Source: Pseudomonas migulae NBRC 103157 (GTDB taxonomy: Bacteria > Pseudomonadota > Gammaproteobacteria > Pseudomonadales > Pseudomonadaceae). From it: a stretch of DNA of 49,837 nt. The notes under the pieces are model-generated. The model was given only the letters and a program-made list of their open reading frames with translations. It was not told the origin of the DNA and searched no databases. The first letter of the stretch is position 1. Each line of letters opens with the position of its first letter. This document shows positions 35,245 to 43,418 of the stretch, piece by piece. The stretch covers positions 1 to 49,837 of the forward strand of contig NZ_BDAG01000047.1 in NCBI RefSeq assembly GCF_002091715.1. The letters are read 5' to 3'. Position numbers and translations under genes: made by a program.

Positions 35245-36105
35245 ATGCGTTTAATGATGATTCTGGCGGTGCTGATGCTCAGTGCCTGCCAGCATGTTTC
35301 AGTACCGCCGCCGATCGTAGGCGAGATCCGCGACCTGCGCACCGGCCAGACGCTGACGGCGCAGGAACTGGTAATGCGGTTGGCCAAGCCTTCGCGATTG
35401 ATCGTGGGGGAGCAGCATGACAATCGTGATCACCATGCGCTGCAACGCTGGTTATTGCAGGCGCTGGGAGAGCAGCGCCCGCAAGGCAGCCTGCTGCTGG
35501 AAATGATCACGCCGGATCAACAGCAGCGCGTCGATGACGTTCGTCATGCCTCGACGCTGCCTGCCGACTTGCCCGATGCTTTGGCCTGGGAGCCTGGCTG
35601 GGACTGGAATCTCTACGGCCCGGTCGTCCGTTTCGCCCTGACCCAACCGTATCCACTGCTGGCCGCCAATCTGAACACCGTCGATGTGCGTGCTTTCTAC
35701 GCCCAACCGCCGATATTGAGCGGGGCTCGCTCCAATACCGCATCGGTGAAGGCTGAGTTGCTGACCCAGATCAGCGAGTCCCACTGCGGCCTGCTGCCCG
35801 CCTCGCAAATGCCGGCGATGCTCGCGGTGCAGCAACAACGTGATCGACGCATGGTTGAGCGGCTGCTGGCGGCACCCACGCCTGCATTGCTGTTTGCCGG
35901 CGCTTATCATGCGCGCAAGGATGTGGGTGTGCCGATACACGCGCTTGATCTGGGGGCGTCCGAAGCGCCAACGGTATTGATGCTGGTGCAGCAGGGCAGT
36001 GAGGTCACGGCGGCGATGGCCGATTACGTCTGGTATACACCTGCCACGCCGGCGCCGGATTACTGTGCAGAGATGCGCAAAACCCTAAGCAAAGACAATG
36101 AGTGA
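35245..36105 (+). CDS. ChaN family lipoprotein (PhuW-like)
   Basis: 286 aa. The signal peptide MRLMMILAVLMLSACQH has a lipobox LSAC, so the mature protein is an outer- or inner-membrane lipoprotein starting at Cys15. The ChaN domain begins LIVGEQHDNRDHHALQRWL. ChaN from Campylobacter binds two hemes between two subunits, and the P. aeruginosa phu operon ends with a similar gene, so a heme-handling role is likely. A strong ribosome site (GGGGGGAG) precedes ATG 35245. It is the last gene of the hmu operon. Confidence 0.88.
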   Translation: MRLMMILAVLMLSACQHVSVPPPIVGEIRDLRTGQTLTAQELVMRLAKPSRLIVGEQHDNRDHHALQRWLLQALGEQRPQGSLLLEMITPDQQQRVDDVRHASTLPADLPDALAWEPGWDWNLYGPVVRFALTQPYPLLAANLNTVDVRAFYAQPPILSGARSNTASVKAELLTQISESHCGLLPASQMPAMLAVQQQRDRRMVERLLAAPTPALLFAGAYHARKDVGVPIHALDLGASEAPTVLMLVQQGSEVTAAMADYVWYTPATPAPDYCAEMRKTLSKDNE

Positions 36106-36133
36106 GCATGTAACCGGCATCATGCCGCTCTCC

Positions 36134-36223
36134 TGTAGGAGCCGGCTTGCTGGCGAAGGCGGCGAGTCAGTTTATTAATGCTTTGGCTGCGCGAGTGCTT
36201 TCGCCAGCAAGCCGGCTCCTACA
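36134..36223. repeat. REPIN (REP doublet hairpin)
   Basis: A 90-bp inverted repeat with the standard arms, between the ChaN gene (+) and the PrrF terminator (-). It lies at a convergent junction. Confidence 0.88.
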
Positions 36224-36230
36224 GACAGGC

Positions 36231-36257
36231 AAAAAAAGACCCGGCAAGAGCCGGGTC
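36231..36257 (-). terminator. PrrF intrinsic terminator
   Basis: On the minus strand GACCCGGC-TCTT-GCCGGGTC forms an 8-bp stem with a 4-nt loop, followed by TTTTTTT. Confidence 0.95.
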
Positions 36258-36342
36258 AAATAACCGTGATTAGCCTGATGAGGAGATATCTGAGAGTCCG
36301 AACCAAGGGCTTTTCAAATATCGACCAGTCTCGCGACCAGTT
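36231..36342 (-). ncRNA. prrF: PrrF iron-responsive small RNA
   Basis: A 112-nt RNA on the minus strand, beginning AACTGGTCGCGAGACTGG. It contains the conserved PrrF core around 36265-36300 (GACTCTCAGATATCTCC then TCATCAGGCTAATCACGG) that pairs with mRNAs of iron-using proteins such as sodB. It ends in a strong terminator. By established knowledge PrrF RNAs are made when Fur is free of iron and spare iron. P. aeruginosa has two tandem copies next to phuW; here I see one, so a second copy, if any, is elsewhere in the genome. Confidence 0.93.
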
Positions 36343-36344
36343 GT

Positions 36345-36376
36345 GATAATCATAGCGATTCTCATTACCAAGTCAA
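36345..36376 (-). promoter_or_regulatory. prrF promoter with Fur box
   Basis: On the minus strand the -35 is TTGACT (36371-36376) and the -10 is TATGAT (36349-36354) with a 16-bp spacer, predicting a start at 36342. The overlapping 36345-36363 matches the 19-bp Fur consensus in 14 positions (GATAATCATAGCGATTCTC on the plus strand). Fur binding would block the -10 directly. Confidence 0.9.
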
Positions 36377-36511
36377 CCGCTGATTTTTCATTTGTTTGAA
36401 ATTCATCTACAGATCGCCGGAAAGCCCCGTGAGCGCTGGGTTTCAAGGTGTGCTCCTGAGCGCGCTCTGTATAACTTGCTGGCTCAGCAAGTCCATGGCG
36501 GTCGTACCCGT

Positions 36512-36784
36512 TCAATTCTTGTGGCGTGACGAGATCGCTTCCAGCTGTTTATTCAGGGCTTCCTTGCGCTCGGCGGGAATGTCGTTCCAGTGCACGTCCA
36601 TCAATGCGCCTTCGATCGCATACAACAACACCTTGGATGCCCGAAACCCGCGTGTGCGCACAGCCCGATAAGCATCCACCGCCCCCAGGCGACGCAAGTC
36701 CGAGGCGCTGTGGATGCCCACGGCATGCAGCCATTGCGCTGACGTCTTGCCAAGATTCTTCAGGTGCTGCAGTTCATCATTCAT
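36512..36784 (-). CDS. TfoX/Sxy C-terminal domain protein
   Basis: 90 aa. The sequence LKNLGKTSAQWLHAVGIHSASDLRRLGAVDAYRAVR is a TfoX C-terminal, helix-hairpin-helix-like domain. The N-terminal domain found in full TfoX/Sxy competence regulators is missing, as in many small family members. ATG 36784 has AAGGAGG just upstream; an in-frame TTG before it is rejected. Function is unknown; competence regulation is only one possibility. Confidence 0.85.
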   Translation of the reverse strand: MNDELQHLKNLGKTSAQWLHAVGIHSASDLRRLGAVDAYRAVRTRGFRASKVLLYAIEGALMDVHWNDIPAERKEALNKQLEAISSRHKN

Positions 36785-37028
36785 CAAGCCTCCTTGCGAC
36801 GGCCGAACGGTGCGTGGGCAAGCTTCTGAGGAGTGTAGCCATCAGTAGGAAAAGCGTGATTGTTTGGTCGGTTTCGGAGCAAATGCTTCTAAGAGGCAAG
36901 TCCGGTAGGCGGCGTAAAAGTGCGCGAAAACGATGGGAACAGGCAGGAGGACGTCAGGTTCCCAAGCTGAAAATGCCCACGGTCCAGCGCAACGCGGGGG
37001 CGCTGGACATGTCAGTTATCGGTCGTTT

Positions 37029-37373
37029 TTAACGGGTGCGATAACGCAGGCGTGTGCCGAAATTCATCGACATCAGGATTTCGTCGGCACTCAGTTCCGG
37101 GGGGAAGTAGGCGCCAGAAATCTGTGCGTGGGCCAGGCTGGCCCCTTCAAGATTGGAATGAGTGAAGTCGATGCCGCGCAAGTCGGCGGAACGGAAATAG
37201 GCATCGGTAAAGTCGACGCCGTCGGCGTTCAGCTCACGCAGGTCCAGACCTCGGAAATCACCACCGACCATGTCGATAGGTCCGTCTTTTGGACGTTCGT
37301 TGTTGAAACCTGTGATGTCGTCTTTGTGCAGCAAGGCATAAAGCGGGGTATCGAGAAGTTTGGGCTGGCTCAT
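37029..37373 (-). CDS. Pentapeptide-repeat protein
   Basis: 114 aa. Residues about 38-85 form pentapeptide repeats (DFRGL, DLREL, NADGV, DFTDA, YFRSA, DLRGI, DFTHS, NLEGA, SLAHA), giving a short right-handed beta-helix. The N-terminal region (LLDTPLYALLHKDDITGFN) is not repeated. AGGTGATG precedes the ATG. Role unknown. The 244 bp between this gene and the TfoX-like gene holds nothing I can identify. Confidence 0.88.
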   Translation of the reverse strand: MSQPKLLDTPLYALLHKDDITGFNNERPKDGPIDMVGGDFRGLDLRELNADGVDFTDAYFRSADLRGIDFTHSNLEGASLAHAQISGAYFPPELSADEILMSMNFGTRLRYRTR

Positions 37374-37423
37374 GTCACATCACCTGTTGGTTTTATGGCG
37401 CCAGTATAGTGCCACTATTTGAC

Positions 37424-37453
37424 AGCCGTGAAGCCGGCGAGGGCTCCACGGCT
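37424..37453 (-). terminator. Hairpin downstream of the APH-AAA gene
   Basis: AGCCGTG-A-AGCC and GGCT-C-CACGGCT form an 11-bp interrupted stem 12 bp past the stop of the gene at 37465. No long U-tract follows, so termination is probable but not certain. Confidence 0.5.
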
Positions 37454-37464
37454 GAAATACTTCC

Positions 37465-39021
37465 TTACAGCCCCGGCAAGCGTTGGCGAATTTGCGCAAC
37501 GACGGTGTCGAGGGTTCCGCTTTCATTGGTCTGAACGCGCTTGCTGCACAGAATCTCCTCAGGCGTCAGGGCTTCACGACTGGCTTGCTGAGCAGCGATA
37601 ACGGCCAGGTTGGCGTCGGACGGATCCTTTTTGTCTGCCTGACGCAGGGCCAGCCAGCTTTCGATCACCGCTTGTGGCGCGTTGCAATCAAGGATCAGGA
37701 ACGGCGCGCCGGTGGCTTCGGCGATTTTCGCTGCGCCATCACGCTGATCGCGCTTGAGGTAGGTGGCATCGACCACCACGGGGAAACCGGCACGCAGGAT
37801 AACGGCGGCGATTTCATGCAGGCGGGTGTAGGTCGCGACGCTGGCGTCGGCACTATAAATGCCGGCTTGCGGATCGTTCGCGACGGTTTGCTCGCCGAAC
37901 AGGCGTTTGCGTTCTACATCGGAGCGCAGGCGAATCGCGCCCAGCGCTTCCACCAGACGCATGGCCACATGACTTTTGCCGACAGCGGAGACGCCGTGAG
38001 TGATTGCCATGAAGCGCGAAGGAATGGTGCTGTAGCTTTCCGCCAGGTTGGCGTAGTTGCGATACTGGCGCAGGGTGGTGGCGCGCTGCACCGGATCGGC
38101 TTCGGCCGGCATGCTGAACAGGCTGACCTTGGCGCGAACCAGTGCGCGGTAGGCTTTATAGAAGTTCAGCAGTTCCAGGCCCTGGTAATCGCCGGTCAAC
38201 TCCAGGTATTGGCTGATGAAGCGACGGGCCAGGCTTTTCAGGCCGCGGTCTTCAAGGTCCATCGCCAGGAAACCGGTGTCGGCGTAGACGTCGGTGAAGC
38301 GGAACGGTTCGTTGAATTCGATGCAGTCGAAGATCACGACCTTGCCATCGATCACGGTAGCGTTGCCCAGGTGGATGTCGCCGTGGCACTCGCGGATGAA
38401 ACCTTCAGCCTTGCGTTGGGCGAACAGCGGCTTGAGGCGTTCGAAGCTGCTTTCGGCCCAGGCTTGCAGGGCGTCGAGTTGCAGCAGGTCGGCCTTGTCG
38501 CTCAGGAATGGGCGAATCTGTTCGAAGTTCTGCCGCACCGGTGCCATGACGCTGTCCGGGGTACCGGCTTCATGTTCGGCAGGTACCTTGGGCGCGGTGA
38601 GGTGGAATTGAGCAATCTGTGCGGCCATCTCGTCGATGTGCGCGGTGGTCAATTCGCCGTTGGCCTGCAACGTGCTGAGCAACTGGCTTTGTGGGAACTG
38701 ACGCATTTTCAGGGCGTAATCGATGACCGGGCCGTCGCCACCGAATTGTGGTGCTTCAGCGCTGCCAGTGATCGGCAACACTTCGAGATACAAATCATTG
38801 GTCAGACGCTGGTTCAAGCGCAGCTCTTCACCGCAGAAATGCTCGCGAGCATCGAGGCTGGTGAAGTCGAGGAAGCCGAAATTGACCGGTTTCTTCACTT
38901 TATAGGCAAACGGGCCTGTGAGAATCACCCAGGAGATGTGGGTTTCGATGACCTGGAACCCGTCTACCGGATGTGGGTAAAGGGCCGGGTTTTGCAGGGC
39001 GGCGATCAGGGACTGGCTCAC
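37465..39021 (-). CDS. Two-domain protein: aminoglycoside phosphotransferase-like kinase plus AAA/P-loop ATPase
   Basis: 518 aa from GTG 39021. The N-terminal 330 residues are a protein-kinase-like APH domain with the catalytic HGDIHLGN and a metal-binding IFDCIEFNEPFRFTDVYAD. The C-terminal part is a P-loop NTPase with Walker A GVSAVGKSHVA at about residue 345 and a substrate-kinase-like VVDATYLKRDQRDGA. ATG 39027 directly touches the AAGGA ribosome site, so the GTG two codons later is better spaced. The family is conserved in proteobacteria; its substrate is unknown. Confidence 0.85.
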   Translation of the reverse strand: MSQSLIAALQNPALYPHPVDGFQVIETHISWVILTGPFAYKVKKPVNFGFLDFTSLDAREHFCGEELRLNQRLTNDLYLEVLPITGSAEAPQFGGDGPVIDYALKMRQFPQSQLLSTLQANGELTTAHIDEMAAQIAQFHLTAPKVPAEHEAGTPDSVMAPVRQNFEQIRPFLSDKADLLQLDALQAWAESSFERLKPLFAQRKAEGFIRECHGDIHLGNATVIDGKVVIFDCIEFNEPFRFTDVYADTGFLAMDLEDRGLKSLARRFISQYLELTGDYQGLELLNFYKAYRALVRAKVSLFSMPAEADPVQRATTLRQYRNYANLAESYSTIPSRFMAITHGVSAVGKSHVAMRLVEALGAIRLRSDVERKRLFGEQTVANDPQAGIYSADASVATYTRLHEIAAVILRAGFPVVVDATYLKRDQRDGAAKIAEATGAPFLILDCNAPQAVIESWLALRQADKKDPSDANLAVIAAQQASREALTPEEILCSKRVQTNESGTLDTVVAQIRQRLPGL

Positions 39022-39103
39022 AGGCATTCCTTCAGAGTCTGGGAAAATTCACGGCCGCCATTATGGCCGCAAGTCCGCCCGACGCAAACCTCGGCGGGCT
39101 CCT

Positions 39104-39130
39104 GTTGAGTATGAATAAAGTGCGTATAAT
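39104..39130 (+). promoter_or_regulatory. Possible mrcB promoter very close to the start codon
   Basis: TTGAGT (39104-39109) and TATAAT (39125-39130) are 15 bp apart. The -10 lies only 8 bp before ATG 39139, so the transcript would start at or within a few bases of the start codon. Confidence 0.5.
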
Positions 39131-39138
39131 CCGGCGCC

Positions 39139-41463
39139 ATGACTCGTACTCGATCCCCCCGCACCCCCAAAAAACCACCTTCCAGAGGCCTGAGCCCCTG
39201 GCTGGGCTGGGCCATTAAACTCAGTCTGGTCGGCCTCGTGGTGCTCGCCGGATTCGCGGTTTACCTCGATGCCATCGTGCAGGAGAAGTTCTCCGGCAAG
39301 CGCTGGACCATCCCGGCGAAGGTGTATGCGCGCCCGCTCGAGCTGTTCACCGGGCAGAAGCTGAGCAAGGAAGACTTCCTCACCGAGCTCGACGCCTTGG
39401 GCTATCGCCGCGAAAGCGTGAGCAACGGTCCCGGCGCGGCGTCGGTCAACGGCAACACCGTCGACTTGAATACCCGTGGTTTTCAATTCTATGAGGGCCT
39501 GGAGAACGCCCAGCCCGTGCGTGTGCGCTTCTCTGGTGATTATGTCGCCGAGCTTTCGTCGACCAACGGTTCGAAGCTTTCTGTAGTACGGCTGGAACCG
39601 CTGCTGATCGGTGGGATTTACCCGAAGAACCTCGAAGACCGCATTCTGATCAAGATTGATCAGGTCCCGCCGTATCTGCTGGAAACCCTGGTTGCCGTGG
39701 AAGACCGGGACTTCTATAGCCATTGGGGTGTGTCGCCCAAGTCGATCGCCCGCGCCATCTGGGTCAACACCTCTGGCGGCAAGATGACCCAAGGCGGTAG
39801 TACGCTGACACAACAGCTGGTCAAGAATTTCTACCTGACCAGCGAACGCAGCCTGACCCGTAAGCTCACCGAAGCCATGATGGCGATGTTGCTGGAGCTG
39901 CATTACGACAAACGAGAAATTCTTGAGGCTTACCTCAATGAAGTGTTCGTTGGTCAGGACGGCCAGCGTGCGGTGCACGGTTTCGGTCTGGCCAGCCAGT
40001 TCTTCTTTGCGCAGCCGTTGTCCGAGTTGAAACTGCATCAAGTCGCGATGCTGGTGGGCATGGTCAAGGGGCCGTCCTATTACAACCCGCGTCGCAACCC
40101 GGAGCGGGCGCTCGAGCGACGCAACCTGGTGCTCGATGTACTTGAGCAACAAGGCGTCGCCAGCGCCGAGCAGATTGCTGCCGCGAAGAAAATGCCGCTG
40201 GGTGTGACGACGCGCGGCAAGTTGGCCGACAGCTCGTTCCCTGGTTTTATCGATCTGGTTAAACGTCAGCTGCGCGAAGACTATCGCGACGAAGACTTGA
40301 CCGAAGAAGGCCTGCGGATCTTCACCAGTTTCGACCCGATTCTGCAGATGAAGGCGGAAGCGTCGGTCAACGATACGTTCAAGCGTTTGTCCGGACGCAA
40401 AGGCTCCGATGATGTTGAAGCGGCGATGGTCGTGACCAACCCGGAAACCGGCGAAGTCCAGGCCATGATCGGCAGTCGTCAGGCGAGCTTCGCCGGTTTC
40501 AACCGGGCGCTGGATGCTGTCCGACCGATCGGCTCGTTGATCAAGCCAGCGGTTTATCTGACAGCCCTTGAGAAGCCGAGCCAGTACACGTTGACCAGTT
40601 GGCTGTCGGACGAGTCCTTTTCGGTGAAAGGGGCGGATGGTCAGGTCTGGAAACCGCAGAACTATGATCGCCGCTCCCATGGCACGGTTTTCCTGTATCA
40701 AGGCCTGGCACATTCCTACAACCTGTCGACTGCGCGTCTCGGGTTGGCGGTGGGCGTGCCGAATGTCCTGAAGACGCTGGCTCGCCTGGGTGTTAGTCGC
40801 GAGTTTCCGGCGTTCCCGTCGATGTTGCTCGGCGCGGGCGGCATGACCCCGATCGAAGTGGCGACCATGTACCAGACCCTCGCCAACGGTGGCTTCAATA
40901 CGCCGATGCGCGGGATTCGCAGCGTTCTGACCGCCGAAGGCGAGCCGCTCAAACGGTACCCGTTCCAGATTCAGCAGCGTTTCGATCCGGCTTCCATTTA
41001 CCTGATCCAGAGCGCCATGCAGCGGGTCATGCGTGAAGGCACCGGCAGTTCGGTTTACAACGTGTTACCGAAAACCCTGACGCTGGCGGGCAAGACCGGT
41101 ACCAGTAACGATTCGCGAGACAGCTGGTTCGCCGGTTTTAGTCAGGACTTGCTGGCGGTGGTGTGGCTGGGTCGCGACGACAACGGCAAGACACCGTTTA
41201 CCGGTGCCACGGGCGCATTGCAGGTCTGGACCAGTTTCATGCGCAAGGCCGATCCGTTGCCGCTGGACATGCCGCAGCCGGATAATGTGGTGCAGGCCTG
41301 GGTCGACTCGCATACCGGACAAGGCTCTGATGCCAACTGCCCAGGTGCCGTGCAGATGCCGTATATTCGCGGCAGCGAACCGCCTCCCGGCGCCGCGTGC
41401 GGTGGCGAAAGCCCTGTTAACGGTGAAACGGTGATGGATTGGGTCAAGGGCTGGATGAATTAA
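39139..41463 (+). CDS. mrcB: Penicillin-binding protein 1B
   Basis: 774 aa, bifunctional peptidoglycan synthase. A short basic cytoplasmic tail (RTRSPRTPKKPPSRG) is followed by one membrane helix (about 25-47). The UB2H domain (about 60-150) comes next. The GT51 glycosyltransferase domain has the catalytic VAVEDRDFYSHWG and GGSTLTQQLVKN. The transpeptidase domain has SxxK in GSLIKPA, SYN in HSYNLST and KTG in GKTGTSND. No Shine-Dalgarno site precedes the ATG (CCGGCGCC). It is divergent from the APH-AAA gene. Confidence 0.96.
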   Translation: MTRTRSPRTPKKPPSRGLSPWLGWAIKLSLVGLVVLAGFAVYLDAIVQEKFSGKRWTIPAKVYARPLELFTGQKLSKEDFLTELDALGYRRESVSNGPGAASVNGNTVDLNTRGFQFYEGLENAQPVRVRFSGDYVAELSSTNGSKLSVVRLEPLLIGGIYPKNLEDRILIKIDQVPPYLLETLVAVEDRDFYSHWGVSPKSIARAIWVNTSGGKMTQGGSTLTQQLVKNFYLTSERSLTRKLTEAMMAMLLELHYDKREILEAYLNEVFVGQDGQRAVHGFGLASQFFFAQPLSELKLHQVAMLVGMVKGPSYYNPRRNPERALERRNLVLDVLEQQGVASAEQIAAAKKMPLGVTTRGKLADSSFPGFIDLVKRQLREDYRDEDLTEEGLRIFTSFDPILQMKAEASVNDTFKRLSGRKGSDDVEAAMVVTNPETGEVQAMIGSRQASFAGFNRALDAVRPIGSLIKPAVYLTALEKPSQYTLTSWLSDESFSVKGADGQVWKPQNYDRRSHGTVFLYQGLAHSYNLSTARLGLAVGVPNVLKTLARLGVSREFPAFPSMLLGAGGMTPIEVATMYQTLANGGFNTPMRGIRSVLTAEGEPLKRYPFQIQQRFDPASIYLIQSAMQRVMREGTGSSVYNVLPKTLTLAGKTGTSNDSRDSWFAGFSQDLLAVVWLGRDDNGKTPFTGATGALQVWTSFMRKADPLPLDMPQPDNVVQAWVDSHTGQGSDANCPGAVQMPYIRGSEPPPGAACGGESPVNGETVMDWVKGWMN

Positions 41464-41479
41464 GCAAAGAGGGTTTCAA

Positions 41480-42214
41480 GTGAACAAGTGGTTGATTCCA
41501 GCGGTAACCGCCGTGGCTTTGCTCAGCGGTTGCTCCAGCGTACAGCGCGGTTCGATCCCTGTTGTGGATTCCGGCAGCGCCGTTTCCAACAGTGAGCGGA
41601 TTTCGGCGAATGGCGGTTATCGTCAGACGACGACCAAGCGTCCTGTGCAAGCCCAGGCGCAAGCGATTCCGCAGGGTGACACCGGCGTCGTAGTGATGGT
41701 GCCAGGTGGTGGCGCCGTTGCCTCGGCACCGATCAGCACCTCGCCGATTACACCTGGCCCGATTACCTCAGGCCCGATCGACACCTCGTCGGTTCAGTCT
41801 GCCCCGATCAATCAGGGCAGCTACAGCATGCCGTCGACTCCAAGCGGGATTCCTTCGTCGAGCGCCGGCGGCCTGTCTGCCGACGAACAGTTGGATGGCC
41901 CGGTGTTGGCATTGCTGACCACCGCTCAGCAGCAACAGGCCGGTGGCGACCTTAATGGTGCCTCTTCCAGTCTCGAGCGCGCTCAACGTGTCGCGCCGCG
42001 TGAGCCGCAAGTGCTTTATCGTCTGGCTCAGGTCCGCATGGCTCAAGGCGATGCTGCACAAGCCGAACAGTTCGCGCGTCGCGGTCTGACGTTCGCCAAT
42101 GGTCGTCCGGCGCTTCAGGCCAGTCTGTGGGAATTGATTGCGCAAGCTCGTGAGAAGCAGGGTGATTCCGCAGGTGCGTCCCTGGCTCGTCAGAAGGCCA
42201 AGGTTTCGTCGTGA
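41480..42214 (+). CDS. Tetratricopeptide-repeat lipoprotein
   Basis: 244 aa. The signal peptide has lipobox LLSGC (Cys19). A low-complexity Ser/Pro/Ile/Thr region (about 75-130: APISTSPITPGPITSGPI) follows. The C-terminal third has TPR helices (LTTAQQQQAGGDLNGASSSL, QVLYRLAQVRMAQGDAAQAE). It begins 17 bp after mrcB and may act in the same envelope process, for instance as a PBP1b-linked lipoprotein like E. coli LpoB, though it has no LpoB sequence hallmark I can see. Confidence 0.85.
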   Translation: MNKWLIPAVTAVALLSGCSSVQRGSIPVVDSGSAVSNSERISANGGYRQTTTKRPVQAQAQAIPQGDTGVVVMVPGGGAVASAPISTSPITPGPITSGPIDTSSVQSAPINQGSYSMPSTPSGIPSSSAGGLSADEQLDGPVLALLTTAQQQQAGGDLNGASSSLERAQRVAPREPQVLYRLAQVRMAQGDAAQAEQFARRGLTFANGRPALQASLWELIAQAREKQGDSAGASLARQKAKVSS

Positions 42215-42549
42215 TGGACGCACGCTTTCCAAAGATTGCCGAGCAGTTGCTGTTGATCGAGCGCGAGCTGCGTGTTCAGGGATGGTGGGACGATGTCTCG
42301 CCATCTGCTGAAGCGCTGTCCAGTGTCGAGCCTTTCTCGGTCGATACGCTGGATTTCGAGCAGTGGCTGCAATGGATCTTCCTGCCACGCATGAAAACAA
42401 TCCTCGAGCAGGATTTGCCGCTGCCCAATGCCTCGGGCATTCAAGAGATGGCCGAAATGGTCTTCGCCGCCCGCAATGTTCAGGGCAGGGATCGGCAGTT
42501 GCAGGTTCTGCTCAAAGAGTTCGACCTGCTGATCACCGCCTCCCGCTAA
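42214..42549 (+). CDS. YqcC family protein
   Basis: 111 aa from ATG 42214 (overlapping the preceding stop, TGATG); a GTG at 42211 is possible. The sequence LLIERELRVQGWWDD, FSVDTLDFEQWLQWIFLPRM and the following segment match the YqcC family, small cytoplasmic helical proteins of unknown role, often next to tRNA-modification genes in other bacteria. Here it belongs to the mrcB operon. Confidence 0.87.
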   Translation: MDARFPKIAEQLLLIERELRVQGWWDDVSPSAEALSSVEPFSVDTLDFEQWLQWIFLPRMKTILEQDLPLPNASGIQEMAEMVFAARNVQGRDRQLQVLLKEFDLLITASR

Positions 42550-42559
42550 CCCCGCCATT

Positions 42560-42591
42560 CTGCAGGAGCCGAGCGAGCTCTGCTCCTGCAG
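42560..42591. terminator. Hairpin between convergent genes
   Basis: CTGCAGGAGC and GCTCCTGCAG form a perfect 10-bp stem with a 12-nt loop. It resembles a half-REP element and lies at a convergent gene junction, so it may serve both genes. Confidence 0.55.
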
Positions 42592-42594
42592 GAG

Positions 42595-43017
42595 TTACTG
42601 GCAGTTATCGGCGATCTGTCGCTGTGCTTCGGCGGTGCGTTCCTGGCGTTGCTCTTCAGTCAGGCGACGCATTTCACCGTCGACATCCTCCCGCAATCGC
42701 GGATTGTTCTGCAGTTGAGCCAGGTTCGTCCGCGCCTGCTCGCAGAACACCTTCAGCTGGGCTTGCTGCTCGGCGACCTGTTTTTTCACTGTCTTGTCGA
42801 TGGCCTGTTGATCGCCGATGGCGTTACTGCGTGGTAGCGTAGCCGGCTTGCCCGCAGAGGGGGAGGGCGTGACCACGGTGGTGGCTTCCCGGCCCTGGGG
42901 CGGTTGCGCATCGAAATGGGTAACGCCCTGCTCATCGACCCATTTGTAGATCTGGGCGGCCATGGTCACAGGGCTGATGCCGATCAGCAGGCTGGCGGTC
43001 AGGAAAAACGTTCGCAT
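42595..43017 (-). CDS. DUF4124 domain protein, exported
   Basis: 140 aa. Signal peptide MRTFFLTASLLIGISPVTMA, then the DUF4124 domain IYKWVDEQGVTHFDAQPPQG (residues about 24-45). The remainder is helical and Gln/Glu-rich (VAEQQAQLKVFCEQARTNL). Probably periplasmic. AAGGAA precedes ATG 43017; an in-frame start 27 bp upstream is rejected because the signal peptide begins at MRTFF. Role unknown. Confidence 0.87.
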   Translation of the reverse strand: MRTFFLTASLLIGISPVTMAAQIYKWVDEQGVTHFDAQPPQGREATTVVTPSPSAGKPATLPRSNAIGDQQAIDKTVKKQVAEQQAQLKVFCEQARTNLAQLQNNPRLREDVDGEMRRLTEEQRQERTAEAQRQIADNCQ

Positions 43018-43418
43018 GCCATTTCCTTGTATTGGGTTGCGCAATTGAAGCTAACACAGTTGCTGTTTCGCGGTTTTTTCTTGCTTTCTCATGTGCTTAC
43101 TTCAATAAAGCACATTGACGACTTGACTTGCAGGGGACGAAACAGAAGAATCCAAAGTCCGCTGTAGAGGGACTGCCAGAAGCAGACCCACTCGGCAGAT
43201 CATGAGGCGCACATCCGCGCCGACCTGTTACACCCGCAACGCGTTACCTCGCGCTGGGTGGGAAAGGCCCGCAACACTTGGGACGATCCCAATACTTGCT
43301 CAGTCAGTGCTGACGTAGTCGGCGACCACCGTCGCTCATGCTCTGCCGAGAAGTAAACCTATTAAGACCCGTCCCCCTTTTATGTGGACGGTATTCTGGC
43401 GTTTTAGAGGTGAACAAC
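43018..43418 (+). promoter_or_regulatory. Long untranslated region upstream of ilvI
   Basis: 401 bp before the ilvI start. It contains a hairpin CCGTCC / GGACGG (43369-43391) just before the ribosome site. A 38-codon reading frame (43202-43318) has Leu, Ile and Val clustered at its C-terminal end (TLGTIPILAQSVLT), but no convincing ribosome site. A regulatory leader (attenuator or RNA-based) is possible but not shown. Confidence 0.4.

Noticed and set aside
37483..39108. 541-codon plus-strand frame
   Set aside because: Antisense shadow of the APH-AAA gene, which has catalytic motifs on the minus strand.
43338..43418. Upstream start for ilvI
   Set aside because: The added 27 residues are not part of the family N-terminus, and GTG 43419 has a good ribosome site.
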